From Candidatus Nomurabacteria bacterium (GTDB lineage: Bacteria > Patescibacteria > Paceibacteria > UBA9973), in assembly GCA_026396015.1 (NCBI GenBank), contig JAPLXP010000003.1:105564-169563 (forward strand): a DNA stretch of 64,000 bases, in the 5' to 3' direction. Below the pieces are notes generated by a model. It ran no database searches and was not told the origin of the DNA. It saw only the letters and a program-made list of their open reading frames with translations. Both the position numbers and the translations under genes were made by a program. Of the stretch, positions 50,637 through 59,692 are shown piece by piece (positions within the stretch are counted from its first letter, which is position 1; every line of letters begins with the position of its first letter).

Positions 50637-50701
50637 TATTAAATAATAATAAAAACAGAACAGATATTTAATAAAATAATTTGTCTTGTAACTATAAATA
50701 T

Positions 50702-51199
50702 ATGAAAGAAGAAATAAAAACAATTGTAAAGAGTGTGTCTGATTCAAAAAAAGTAAAGAGAATGATAGTGATCATTGCGTGCTTTGCTGTACTGTCTATA
50801 GTTTTTCAAGCTGGTGTCGTAGTTGGTTTTAAAAAGGCTTCATTTGGAAAACATTGGGGTGAAAATTATGAGAGAAATTTTGGCATGGTAAAGCACAATA
50901 GAATGATGGGTGATACACCAGACAGACTACCAAATGCTCACGGTGCGATAGGTAAGATAGCCAAGATCGAATTACCTAATATCATTGTCACTGACAATGA
51001 TGGAATTGAAAAGATTGTTGTATTAAATGTTGAAACTCTTATCAAAAAAGGCCCTGAAAATATTTTAGAAAAAGATTTGTTAATCAATGATTTTATTGTA
51101 GTAGTGGGTACTCCGAACGATAAAGGTCAAATAGTTGCAAAGCTAATACGTGTAATACCTAGCCCAATGATGGGTGCCAAGGCAGAAGTAATTAAATAA
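50702..51199 (+). CDS. Bitopic DUF5666-like protein
   Basis: 165 residues from the ATG at 50702. One membrane helix (about 23-45), then a linker with Met/His/Asn residues and an OB-like domain (about 80-155) with HGAIGKIAKIELPNIIV and FIVVVGTPNDKGQIVA patterns. Cell-envelope location is expected. It lies 9 nt before the MacA-like gene, so it probably belongs to the exporter. Confidence 0.7.
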   Translation: MKEEIKTIVKSVSDSKKVKRMIVIIACFAVLSIVFQAGVVVGFKKASFGKHWGENYERNFGMVKHNRMMGDTPDRLPNAHGAIGKIAKIELPNIIVTDNDGIEKIVVLNVETLIKKGPENILEKDLLINDFIVVVGTPNDKGQIVAKLIRVIPSPMMGAKAEVIK

Positions 51200-51208
51200 T
51201 AAACATTT

Positions 51209-52924
51209 ATGCAATCATTCTTTAGCTATATAAAAGAAAATAAAATTAAGTCAGCTATCGTGATTATAATTGTGCTGGCAGTAGGTTATTATCTGTATAA
51301 ATTATTATTTCCAACACCAATAATTACTCGATATGTATTAGGAAATGTTCAAAAATCAACCGTTATATCTACAGTATCTGGCACAGGTCAGATCTCCTCT
51401 GGTGCCTCAATAGATGTGAAGCCAAAAGTATCAGGAGATATTTTGTCTGTGAACGTTAAAAATGGTCAGTATGTTTCTGCGGGCCAATCTATCGTAGTAC
51501 TTGATAATACAAGTGCACTTAAAAATGTGAGAGATGCGCAGATCCGTCTGGATCAAGCAAAATTGGCATTGCAGAGAATGAAGGGTGGTGCTGTTGATAC
51601 TGGTGAAGTGCGCAGCACAACGCAAAAAGCAAGTGATGCATTATTGAAATCTTATGATGATGGATTCAATACTGTAGCTAGTACATTTATAGATTTACCT
51701 GCAGCTATGACAGGATTGCATGATGTTCTTCTTAATTCTGACTTTGGTATGGGTCAGCAGCCTAATATAGCTTTTTATTTTGATCAATTAAAAGTTTCAA
51801 ATTCAGAAAATGCTGATAAGGCAAAACTTTTTAGTGATGATGCAAATAAAAAATACACTGAAGCACGTGCAATGTACGACCGAGTATTTTTAGAATATAA
51901 AAATACAAATAGAAATTCTTCAAATTCAGACGTAGAAAGATTGATTAATGATACTTATGATACAGACAAAGCAATAGCTGAAGCAATTAAAAGTTCTCAG
52001 AATTTAATACGTTTGTATCAAGATACTTTTACTTTGGCAAATATGAAAATTGAATCAAAGTCTAATACTCATCTGACAAGCTTAAATACATATACTGGTA
52101 TGACCAATGGTCATCTAGTAGATCTACTTGCTGCTAAAGATAATATTTTATCCAACAAAGAATCTATAGTTACTTCTTCTTTTGATCTTACTGATCAAGA
52201 GATATCAATCAAACAAGCAGAAAATGCATTACAGGACGCTAGAGATACTCTTGCGAACTATGTAATTCGTGCCCCTATCGATGGTATCGTTGGGAAGCTT
52301 TCAGCCGTTCGTGGTGATACAGCTAGTAGTACATCTCTCGCAACTATTATCACAACAAAGAAAATCGCGCAGATATCTTTAAATGAAGTTGATGTGGCAA
52401 AAATTAAAGTTGGTGACAAGGTCACTCTTACTTTTGATGCGATACCAGATTTGACTGTAGTAGGATTGATATCTGATATTGATAGTATTGGTACTGTGTC
52501 TTCGGGTGTTGTAAATTATAATATAAAAATTAGTTTTGATTCATCAAACGATAGTATCAAGGAGGGGATGAGTGTTTCTGCTGCGATTATTACAAAAATT
52601 GCTGCTGACGTAGTTGTAGTTCCTAACAGTGCATTGAAAACAAAAAATGGTAATTCTTTTGTTGAGGTATTTGATGTAGCTCCAGCTGCTACTACAGATG
52701 GATTGCAAGGTGCACCCTCTGCTATCGCACCAAAGCAAGTAGGTGTGGAAATTGGAATTTCTGATGATACAAATACTGAGGTAATTTCAGGATTAAAAGT
52801 TGGGGATAACATTGTCACAAAGACAATCACCACAACAACTGTATCTACGGCAAATACGGCACCAAGTCTTTTGGGTGCTGTCGGTGGAAATAAATCAGGT
52901 GCTCGAGCAATGACAGGTAGATAA
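51209..52924 (+). CDS. MacA-like periplasmic adaptor (HlyD/RND family)
   Basis: 571 residues. An N-terminal membrane helix (about 13-30), then the biotinyl-lipoyl half-motifs (VKPKVSGDILSVNVKNGQYVSAG in two parts, and YVIRAPIDGIVGKL), a long coiled-coil hairpin of about 230 residues between them, a beta-barrel domain and a flexible Thr/Ala/Gly-rich tail. The hairpin is longer than in typical MacA (about 370 residues in total). It links the ABC exporter to the outside in a cell that may lack a classical outer membrane. Confidence 0.9.
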   Translation: MQSFFSYIKENKIKSAIVIIIVLAVGYYLYKLLFPTPIITRYVLGNVQKSTVISTVSGTGQISSGASIDVKPKVSGDILSVNVKNGQYVSAGQSIVVLDNTSALKNVRDAQIRLDQAKLALQRMKGGAVDTGEVRSTTQKASDALLKSYDDGFNTVASTFIDLPAAMTGLHDVLLNSDFGMGQQPNIAFYFDQLKVSNSENADKAKLFSDDANKKYTEARAMYDRVFLEYKNTNRNSSNSDVERLINDTYDTDKAIAEAIKSSQNLIRLYQDTFTLANMKIESKSNTHLTSLNTYTGMTNGHLVDLLAAKDNILSNKESIVTSSFDLTDQEISIKQAENALQDARDTLANYVIRAPIDGIVGKLSAVRGDTASSTSLATIITTKKIAQISLNEVDVAKIKVGDKVTLTFDAIPDLTVVGLISDIDSIGTVSSGVVNYNIKISFDSSNDSIKEGMSVSAAIITKIAADVVVVPNSALKTKNGNSFVEVFDVAPAATTDGLQGAPSAIAPKQVGVEIGISDDTNTEVISGLKVGDNIVTKTITTTTVSTANTAPSLLGAVGGNKSGARAMTGR

Positions 52925-52928
52925 AATT

Positions 52929-53609
52929 ATGATTGAAATTAAAAATATTACAAAAAAATATCAAAGTGGTAAGGAGCCATTCCTGGCTTTAAAAGGTGTC
53001 AGTTTTATTATTGAGGATGGGGAGTTTGTCGCTATAACTGGTCCATCTGGGTCTGGTAAGTCCACTTTGATGCATATTCTCGGTGCACTCGATAATCCTA
53101 CTTCCGGTACATATTTTTTGGATGGAAAGGATGTGTCTACTCTGTCTGATGACGAATTGGCAAATATAAGAAAAAATAAAATTGGTTTTGTCTTTCAATC
53201 TTTCAATCTACTTCCTCGTACTACAGTAATAAGAAATGTATCGTTGCCTCTTGTGTACGCTGGTGTAGAAGAAAAAGAAAGAATTCGAAGAGCTGAAGAA
53301 GCTTTAATCTCTGCTGGTCTTGATCGCGAGCACTTCACTCATTTATCAAATGAATTATCTGGTGGGCAAATACAACGCGTAGCTATCGCTCGTGCACTCG
53401 TGAACAATCCTACATTGATACTAGCTGATGAGCCTACCGGTAATCTTGATTCAAAAACGGGGGATATAGTATTGGGAACTTTTCAAAGATTGAATCGTGA
53501 ACATGGTCGTACTATTATACTCATCACACACGAGCCAGATGTAGCAGCACATGCTGACCGCATTATTCACATAAAAGACGGATTGGTTCTAAGTGATAAG
53601 AAAAAATAA
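52929..53609 (+). CDS. ABC transporter ATPase, MacB/LolD type
   Basis: 226 residues. Walker A GPSGSGKST (about 39), Q-loop VFQSFNLLPR (about 92), signature LSGGQIQRVAIARAL (about 140), Walker B LILADEPTGNLD. It partners with the permease at 53722, from which a 112-nt gap with a repeat element separates it. Starts 4 nt after the adaptor gene. Confidence 0.95.
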   Translation: MIEIKNITKKYQSGKEPFLALKGVSFIIEDGEFVAITGPSGSGKSTLMHILGALDNPTSGTYFLDGKDVSTLSDDELANIRKNKIGFVFQSFNLLPRTTVIRNVSLPLVYAGVEEKERIRRAEEALISAGLDREHFTHLSNELSGGQIQRVAIARALVNNPTLILADEPTGNLDSKTGDIVLGTFQRLNREHGRTIILITHEPDVAAHADRIIHIKDGLVLSDKKK

Positions 53610-53617
53610 TGTGCTTC

Positions 53618-53705
53618 ATAAATTATATTCTTTTCTCAGGTCCTCGGATCTCCTCGCAAATGCAAAATTCGCTCGGCCAGACCGTTCGAAAAGAAAATAA
53701 TTTAT
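53618..53705 (-). repeat. Element I1: intergenic copy of the ligA-type element
   Basis: Outer arms 53618-53635 and 53688-53705 are complementary at 17 of 18 positions. Inside, AGGTCCTCGGATCTCC (53638-53653) and CGCTCGGCCAGACCGT (53670-53685) are exact complements of the two core blocks in ligA. The 16-nt spacer between them forms its own hairpin (GCGAAT/ATTTGC). The arms have no similarity to those in ligA although both pair perfectly. Confidence 0.88.
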
Positions 53706-53721
53706 TACGCAAAGAGTAATT

Positions 53722-54945
53722 ATGAAAACAAAAGATATTTTAGAAGAGACATGGATAGCATTATCGAGCAACAAAGTTCGATCTGGTTTGACTATGCTCG
53801 GTATAGTGATCGGTATTGCATCAGTGATCGCAATGACTGCTATTGGTCAAGGTGCTCAGTCATCAATACAGTCATCTATTCAATCTATAGGATCAAATCT
53901 AGTTCTAGTTACTCCTGGAGCTCAGAGGGGTCCCGGTATGCAAATTTCTGGGGGGCGTGGTTCTGCTAAAAGTCTGACAATTGAAGATTCAGATGCTATT
54001 GTCTCTGGTGTGTCCGGAGTCAAATCTGTAGCACCAGAGGTATCTAGTAGATATCAGGTTACAGCACGAGGCACAAATACCAATACGACTGTATCAGGGG
54101 TGAATTCAAGTTATTCTGATGTCCGAAATGTCACCGTTGATAATGGTAATTTTATTACCGATCAAAATGTAGACAGTGGTGCAAAAGTTGCTGTACTCGG
54201 GCCGTCTGCCCGTGACGATCTATTTGGTGTAGATGGTGATGCGATAGGTCAGACTATAAAGATAAAACAAATTAATTTTAAAGTTGTAGGTATTACTCAT
54301 AGTAAAGGTGGCTCAGGGTTCCAAAATCCAGATGATATGATTTTTATTCCTATCACTACTGCCCAAAGATTTCTCTCTGGAGATCAATATGTGTCCACAA
54401 TATCTGTCGGAGCACTAGATGCAAGTACCACCACCCAAGTCCAAGCTGATGTCACTGCATTATTACTTTCCCGCCATCACATATCAAACCCCGCATCAGC
54501 TGATTTTTCAACTTTGAATCAAGCAGATATTATCGCTACAGCCTCATCTGTGACAGGTACATTTACAATATTGCTTGCAGCTGTCGCTGGTATATCATTG
54601 ATTGTTGGTGGTATCGGTATTATGAATATGATGCTCACTACGGTCACAGAACGCACTCGTGAGATTGGATTACGCAAAGCTATCGGTGCGCAACGTAAAG
54701 ATATAAATCGTCAGTTTTTAATCGAAGCCATTATGCTCACATTTATTGGAGGAGTTATAGGTGTGGCACTCGGGTGGGGTGTATCCTTGCTCGTGTCAAA
54801 ATTAGGTATTCTTCAAACAAGTGTATCTATTTCTTCTGTTCTCCTTTCATTTGGAGTCTCTGCCGCTATTGGAATTATCTTTGGATATTACCCAGCAAAA
54901 AAAGCTGCCAAGTTAAATCCAATCGAAGCCTTGAGATATGAATAA
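53722..54945 (+). CDS. ABC transporter permease, MacB type
   Basis: 407 residues. TM1 at about 20-43, a large extracytoplasmic MacB_PCD domain (about 45-280), then three helices with the FtsX-like segment MNMMLTTVTERTREIGLRKAIGA. The C-terminus YYPAKKAAKLNPIEALRYE is the family ending. It forms a MacAB-type exporter with the two preceding genes; substrate unknown. Confidence 0.94.
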   Translation: MKTKDILEETWIALSSNKVRSGLTMLGIVIGIASVIAMTAIGQGAQSSIQSSIQSIGSNLVLVTPGAQRGPGMQISGGRGSAKSLTIEDSDAIVSGVSGVKSVAPEVSSRYQVTARGTNTNTTVSGVNSSYSDVRNVTVDNGNFITDQNVDSGAKVAVLGPSARDDLFGVDGDAIGQTIKIKQINFKVVGITHSKGGSGFQNPDDMIFIPITTAQRFLSGDQYVSTISVGALDASTTTQVQADVTALLLSRHHISNPASADFSTLNQADIIATASSVTGTFTILLAAVAGISLIVGGIGIMNMMLTTVTERTREIGLRKAIGAQRKDINRQFLIEAIMLTFIGGVIGVALGWGVSLLVSKLGILQTSVSISSVLLSFGVSAAIGIIFGYYPAKKAAKLNPIEALRYE

Positions 54946-54982
54946 TGCACCAAAATAATTTATAAGACGTATAATATAATAT

Positions 54983-55441
54983 ATGAAAAACATAAAACAC
55001 GAACATTTTTTAATAATTTTAATTGCAGTATTTTTGATCGGCGGCGGTATTGGATTTTTTGCAGGAAAGGGAATCACAAATAAAAATTTACAAAATCCTC
55101 AATCTGGATTTGCAAATCGTGGGGGTCAGGGCGGAATGATGGGTGGGGGTAATCGTGGAGGTCAAGGTAGTGGTATGATGCGCGGTAGTGGATTCGCAAG
55201 TGGCGAAGTCTCATCTGTCGATACAAATAGTATCGTAGTTCGGATGCGTGATGGATCTTCAAAAATTGTGCTGTACGCACCATCTACAGAAATCGGTAAA
55301 TTCACTACTGGAGTATTGTCTGATGTTGTAGTAGGTAAACAGATAATGGTAAATGGCACAGCAAACAGTGATGGATCTGTGACTGCTACAAATATCCAAA
55401 TTCGCCCGAACATGCCAATTGGAAAACCCGCAAAACAATAA
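54983..55441 (+). CDS. DUF5666-like protein with Gly/Met-rich linker
   Basis: 152 residues. One membrane helix (about 9-27), a Gly/Arg/Met-rich linker (QGGMMGGGNRGGQGSGMM, about 48-66), then an OB-like domain (about 70-145; SGEVSSVDTNSIVVRM, VVVGKQIMVNGTA). Start 7 nt after TATAAT. It closes the ECF/MacAB locus and is followed by a strong terminator. Confidence 0.75.
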   Translation: MKNIKHEHFLIILIAVFLIGGGIGFFAGKGITNKNLQNPQSGFANRGGQGGMMGGGNRGGQGSGMMRGSGFASGEVSSVDTNSIVVRMRDGSSKIVLYAPSTEIGKFTTGVLSDVVVGKQIMVNGTANSDGSVTATNIQIRPNMPIGKPAKQ

Positions 55442-55451
55442 TTGTATTATT

Positions 55452-55487
55452 AAAATACCTAGGAAATAATTTCCTAGGTATTTTTGT
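55452..55487 (+). terminator. Rho-independent terminator
   Basis: AAAATACCTAGGAAAT/ATTTCCTAGGTATTTTT, closing the exporter locus. Confidence 0.92.
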
Positions 55488-55520
55488 TATGTTTGTTAAA
55501 TCTAGTATACTAATACCTAC

Positions 55521-56450
55521 ATGCTCAAAAATAATAATAAAAACTGGGGTCCATATTTGATAGTAGTCGCAGCTTTCCTTTGGGGGATAGACGGTATTTT
55601 GAGACGTATGTTCGCTGGTATTCCACCTATTACAATAATTTTTTTCGAGCACACAATTGGAGCGATCATACTTTTGCCATTTGCTTGGAGCGTGGCGAGT
55701 AAAGAAAAAGTTAGTAATAAAGATTTTGGATATTTAATATTGGTATCATTGCTGTCTGGATTGTTGGGTACACTGTGGTTCACTACAGCACTTCTTCAGA
55801 CTTCGTTCATATCATTTTCTGTTGTTTTTCTTTTGCAAAAATTGCAACCAATATTTGCAATCACAACATCGTCTTTAATTTTGAAAGAAAAATTTGAAAA
55901 GTCGTATGTGAAATGGGCAGTGCTGGCAGTCGTATCTGCTTATTTTGTAACATTTAAAAATGGGTATATAAATTGGCACACAGGACAAGATACAATGATA
56001 GCTGCGTTATATGCATTGGGTGCTGCATTTGCTTGGGGTACATCTACTACATTTTCAAAAATAATTTTAAAAAATATTAGTGCCAAGACTAGTACTATAT
56101 ATAGATTTTTGTTTACTGCACTATTTTCATTTATTGTTATGTTTTTTGTGGGAAATTGTCCTAGTTTGACTGTTGTCACTCCACTGCAATACGGTACATT
56201 TGTTCTGATTGCTCTTTCTTCTGGTATGGTGGGATTGCTAATATATTATTATGGACTTAAGAATACTTCTGTTCATGCATCAACAATCTTGGAATTATTC
56301 TATCCACTTGTAGCCGTATTGATTGGAATATTTATATATCATGATGTATTATCTCTATCACAATATGTTGCCGGAATAGTTTTGTGTTTTGCTATTTATA
56401 AAATCGCCACGATAAACAAAAAGATTCAAGTTACAAAAGAAATTAAATAG
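55521..56450 (+). CDS. EamA/DMT-family transporter
   Basis: 309 residues, ten predicted transmembrane helices in two EamA repeats (about 10-140 and 155-295). The motifs GIDGILRRMF and LLQKLQPIFAI fit the family. It moves small metabolites; substrate unknown. TATACT lies 9 nt upstream. A broken relative lies at 40573. The flavokinase gene follows after 14 nt with its own -10 box. Confidence 0.9.
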   Translation: MLKNNNKNWGPYLIVVAAFLWGIDGILRRMFAGIPPITIIFFEHTIGAIILLPFAWSVASKEKVSNKDFGYLILVSLLSGLLGTLWFTTALLQTSFISFSVVFLLQKLQPIFAITTSSLILKEKFEKSYVKWAVLAVVSAYFVTFKNGYINWHTGQDTMIAALYALGAAFAWGTSTTFSKIILKNISAKTSTIYRFLFTALFSFIVMFFVGNCPSLTVVTPLQYGTFVLIALSSGMVGLLIYYYGLKNTSVHASTILELFYPLVAVLIGIFIYHDVLSLSQYVAGIVLCFAIYKIATINKKIQVTKEIK

Positions 56451-56464
56451 TGTAAAATAGTACA

Positions 56465-56836
56465 ATGGTATTTCAATCAAAACACATAAAAGGTATTGGT
56501 CGCGGAAAGAATTTAGGATTTCCTACAATCAATTTAACAATCCCAGAAGAACTACTTCTTGATGATGGCATCTATGCTGCATGGATAGACATCGGAGGTA
56601 GGACATATAAAGGTGCACTTCATTTTGGTCCAGTGCCGACATTCAATGAGCGTGAATCACAGCTCGAAGTACATCTGATAGATGTTACAGATGATAATTT
56701 TCCAAATACGGTGGACGTAGACATAGAAGTGGATGTAGTAGAAAAAATTCGCGAGGTGCAGAGATTTGACGAGACAGTAGACCTGATCGAACAAATCGCT
56801 CGTGATGTAGAAAAAGTACAAAAGATTTTAAAATAA
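56465..56836 (+). CDS. Stand-alone riboflavin kinase domain
   Basis: 123 residues; equals the C-terminal half of RibF. The flavokinase motif GIGRGKNLGFPTINL (about 11-25) holds the ATP/Mg site, and the catalytic Glu/Asn region is in FNERESQLEVHL (about 60-71). The FAD synthetase half is missing, so the enzyme would make FMN from riboflavin. Start 6 nt after TAAAAT. Terminator directly after. Confidence 0.9.
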   Translation: MVFQSKHIKGIGRGKNLGFPTINLTIPEELLLDDGIYAAWIDIGGRTYKGALHFGPVPTFNERESQLEVHLIDVTDDNFPNTVDVDIEVDVVEKIREVQRFDETVDLIEQIARDVEKVQKILK

Positions 56837-56873
56837 AAAATACCCCGCGCCTGTGGCGCGGGGTATTTTTTAT
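56834..56873. terminator. Rho-independent terminator, bidirectional
   Basis: AAAAAATACCCCGCGCC/GGCGCGGGGTATTTTTT between convergent flavokinase and peptidase genes. Confidence 0.93.
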
Positions 56874-58513
56874 TCTGTACATGCACCGTTTGAGTTTACA
56901 TTTACAAGATTGAACATTTGGATACACAAGTCATCGATATTCTTTTTATATTTGAATACATGATCTTCACCTGCGTAGGGGATGAAAGTAACATTCTTGC
57001 CTGCATCTTTTAATTTTCCATATAGTAGATCAGCTTGCCATGGTGGTATAGTGCGATCACTCTGTCCTTGAACTAGAAATATTTTTTGATTACCAATATT
57101 TCGAATTTTATTTATGATTGAGGCTTGATCGTATTGAGATCTATTGTTTGTATCTGGTAATCCCCCGAACTGCACATTGAATATAGAAGTCTTCATTTTG
57201 ATTAGCAAACTTTCCCAATCTGTCACGCCATTGATAGACATGATACTACGGAATTTTTCTGGATGCTCAGCTAGAGTTTTTAGTGATAGGTATCCACCAT
57301 AGCTATTTCCAGCCATATACACATCATTCACATTGTATCTAGATTTGATATTGTCTATTGAATTTATTACATCATTCACATCACCACGTCCGACCTCACC
57401 TTTTAATCTCTCTGAATATTCTGTGCCGAATCCTAGACTACCTCTATAATCTAGCTTTAAAACTATCACACCACTCCCCGATAGCTTTTGTAAAATCTCA
57501 TCGTATATACCATAGCTGTGGAATGAGTGGTATCCGAGCCCAGCTTGCCTGTATGGGCCTCCGTGGAGCCATACGAGCAGAGGGTGGGGCACAGACATGT
57601 CCGATGGAGTCATAATTATTCCGTTTAAATCTCCAATTTTTATTTCATGCTCATTATCTAGATTTGCTGTTTTTTGTATTCCTGGAATATTGAATTTTTT
57701 TACTATGCCACTCTTTGTGTCATACATAGCTGGGCCATAACCTTTTTGTTCTAGGTTGTAGAATGCTATGTATTTACCAATTTTATATAGTGGTCCAGTA
57801 TGTGCTGCTATACCACTATCTATTTTTATCTCTGCCTGTTTTGATATGTTGTATTTATATAATGACCATTTGTATGGATCTGCTTTTGTATTTGCTATGT
57901 AATAGATTGTATTTGAATCTGTAACAATAAAATTATTTATATTGAGTGTGTTACTCTTCAATTCTTTGATTCTTGGATTGTTTGTTTGATTACCAGATGC
58001 TTCTACTATATATAGCTGCATGGATCCAGATTTATCATCTACATATACGACTTGATTTGAATTTGGAATAAAATCAAATAATTTTCTCGCATCAGTGATA
58101 CTGTCCCAGTACGATAATTGCTTGCTGATTGTGTATGTTTTTTTATTTTTGATATTTTCAAATACAAAAGTCCTAGTCCCATTTGTTTTATTAAGAGTAC
58201 CAAGGTAATAGGCAAGGATATTTTTTGAAGGGGATAGTGTTATATAATCTGCTTTAATCTTTGATAGTATTTTTGTTGTCTTGCTTGGTATAGCTATACT
58301 CCCTGGTTTTCCTAGGGAGATATTATTTTTTTGGTCACATGAAAAGTCTGCGAGTGAACATAGATAATTTGTCTTTGTATTTACTCCATAATATTGAATA
58401 AAAATATCTTTAGAATTCCATCCATTTATATTCCCATAATTGATTGATATCGCATATGTAGTATGTGTTGAAAATAATATTAATATTATTATTAAATATT
58501 TGAAGTATCTCAT
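56870..58513 (-). CDS. Secreted S9-family prolyl oligopeptidase-like peptidase
   Basis: 547 residues. Signal peptide of about 21 residues (to THTTYA). A degenerate N-terminal beta-propeller (about 70-270) precedes an alpha/beta-hydrolase domain with VWLHGGPYRQ, nucleophile Ser in GNSYGGYLS (about 395), Asp in QGQSDRTIPP and His in GEDHVF. Dipeptidyl- or acylaminoacyl-peptidase activity outside the membrane is likely. The -10 TACTAT (complement of 58520-58525) lies 6 nt before its ATG. Confidence 0.92.
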   Translation of the reverse strand: MRYFKYLIIILILFSTHTTYAISINYGNINGWNSKDIFIQYYGVNTKTNYLCSLADFSCDQKNNISLGKPGSIAIPSKTTKILSKIKADYITLSPSKNILAYYLGTLNKTNGTRTFVFENIKNKKTYTISKQLSYWDSITDARKLFDFIPNSNQVVYVDDKSGSMQLYIVEASGNQTNNPRIKELKSNTLNINNFIVTDSNTIYYIANTKADPYKWSLYKYNISKQAEIKIDSGIAAHTGPLYKIGKYIAFYNLEQKGYGPAMYDTKSGIVKKFNIPGIQKTANLDNEHEIKIGDLNGIIMTPSDMSVPHPLLVWLHGGPYRQAGLGYHSFHSYGIYDEILQKLSGSGVIVLKLDYRGSLGFGTEYSERLKGEVGRGDVNDVINSIDNIKSRYNVNDVYMAGNSYGGYLSLKTLAEHPEKFRSIMSINGVTDWESLLIKMKTSIFNVQFGGLPDTNNRSQYDQASIINKIRNIGNQKIFLVQGQSDRTIPPWQADLLYGKLKDAGKNVTFIPYAGEDHVFKYKKNIDDLCIQMFNLVNVNSNGACTE

Positions 58514-58519
58514 ACATAT

Positions 58520-58529
58520 ATAGTATAGT
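58520..58529. promoter_or_regulatory. Overlapping divergent -10 boxes (S9 peptidase / CPBP)
   Basis: Minus TACTAT occupies 58520-58525 and plus TATAGT occupies 58524-58529; each ends 6 nt before its own ATG. The start codons are only 22 nt apart, so the two promoters must exclude each other. Confidence 0.6.
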
Positions 58530-58535
58530 ATGTGT

Positions 58536-59147
58536 ATGGATACGACAAGAGAAAAGGAAATAGTACTCGTTCAAATATTTTATTTGTTTCTTTTACCTAT
58601 ATTTTTATTATATTTTCATATAATACCTGGATCTTATAGGTTTATAATATTGGCATCTGTGGCCCTCATGTTGATGGGAATTATTCACAAATCACAGTGG
58701 ACACTATCTGATATTGGTTTCAAGAAAGATTGGAAATCTGATTTGAAGGTTTACTTTCTTTTTACCGTCGGAGGTTTGTTTTTCTTGTATTGGCTAGCTA
58801 GTATTGTTCCACATAGCCCATTTCTCGATTGGGATGATAATAAAAAATTCCTAATACTATTTGCTCCTATCAGTATTCTTCAAGAAGTTATTTTTCGAGG
58901 AATACTGATTAAGATGCTCTTGAAAGCTTTCAATCGAATTGAGATCGTTATTCTAATCAATGCTGTAGTGTTTACTCTGATGCATGTCATTTATCTTAAT
59001 GCCATCTTTGTCCTGCCACTTACATTTATCGCAGGCGTGGCGTTTGCTTGGATGTATATTTATAAGCCCAATATTGTTCTGATTTCTATTAGTCATACTA
59101 TCTTGAATTTTGTAGCTATGATATTGGGATTTTTTATTATTAGGTAG
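58536..59147 (+). CDS. CPBP-family intramembrane protease-like protein
   Basis: 203 residues from the second ATG (58536), 6 nt after TATAGT; the first ATG (58530) touches the box. About six membrane helices. The CPBP motifs appear as LQEVIFRG (first Glu of EExxxR is Gln), FTLMH (FxxxH) and SHTILNF (HxxxN). The E-to-Q change could weaken or alter catalysis. Usual roles are prenylprotein-type cleavage or bacteriocin immunity; the role here is unknown. Confidence 0.82.
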   Translation: MDTTREKEIVLVQIFYLFLLPIFLLYFHIIPGSYRFIILASVALMLMGIIHKSQWTLSDIGFKKDWKSDLKVYFLFTVGGLFFLYWLASIVPHSPFLDWDDNKKFLILFAPISILQEVIFRGILIKMLLKAFNRIEIVILINAVVFTLMHVIYLNAIFVLPLTFIAGVAFAWMYIYKPNIVLISISHTILNFVAMILGFFIIR

Positions 59148-59179
59148 CTTTTTAGAATAAAAGGGCATATACTAATTTT

Positions 59180-59680
59180 ATGAATGCAGATGAACATCGG
59201 TCAGAAAATACTAGACCTTCCTGGGATGAATATTTTATAAAACTTACCGAGATTGTGGGTACTCGTGGTACTTGTGATCGTGGGTATGCTGGATGCGTCA
59301 TCGTAAAAGACAAGAGAATATTGTCTACTGGATATGTAGGCGCACCTATGGGTCTACCGCATTGTAATGAAGTAGGACACGAGATGCATACAGTCAGACA
59401 GGAAGATGGCACTGAATCTCGTCATTGTATACGTACTGCACATGCCGAGCAGAATGCTATAAATAATGCTGCACGAGTAGGGGTAGCTATCGATGGTGCG
59501 ACTGTATACTGCAAGATGATACCATGCTACAAATGTGCACAGAGTATTATCAACTCTGGTATCGTGCGAGTCGTAGCTATGAAGGATTACCACGGTGCGA
59601 CTAGGACAAAAGAAATATTTGCCCAATGTGGAATGCAATACGAAATCCTAGGGGAAATGGAGGTTTATAAAGATATGTAA
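59180..59680 (+). CDS. dCMP deaminase (ComEB type)
   Basis: 166 residues; dCMP to dUMP, feeding thymidylate synthase. Zinc site HAEQNAI (about 89-95) with catalytic Glu, and PCYKC (about 114-118). The N-terminal SWDEYFIKLTEIVG and the GYVGAPMG substrate loop are typical. Start 6 nt after TATACT. The MazG-like gene follows after 12 nt with its own TATAAT. Confidence 0.94.
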   Translation: MNADEHRSENTRPSWDEYFIKLTEIVGTRGTCDRGYAGCVIVKDKRILSTGYVGAPMGLPHCNEVGHEMHTVRQEDGTESRHCIRTAHAEQNAINNAARVGVAIDGATVYCKMIPCYKCAQSIINSGIVRVVAMKDYHGATRTKEIFAQCGMQYEILGEMEVYKDM

Positions 59681-59686
59681 TATAAT
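59681..59686 (+). promoter_or_regulatory. -10 box of the MazG-like gene, leaderless type
   Basis: TATAAT ends 6 nt before the ATG at 59693 and lies 1 nt beyond the stop codon of the dCMP deaminase gene. Confidence 0.65.
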
Positions 59687-59692
59687 CACTAT

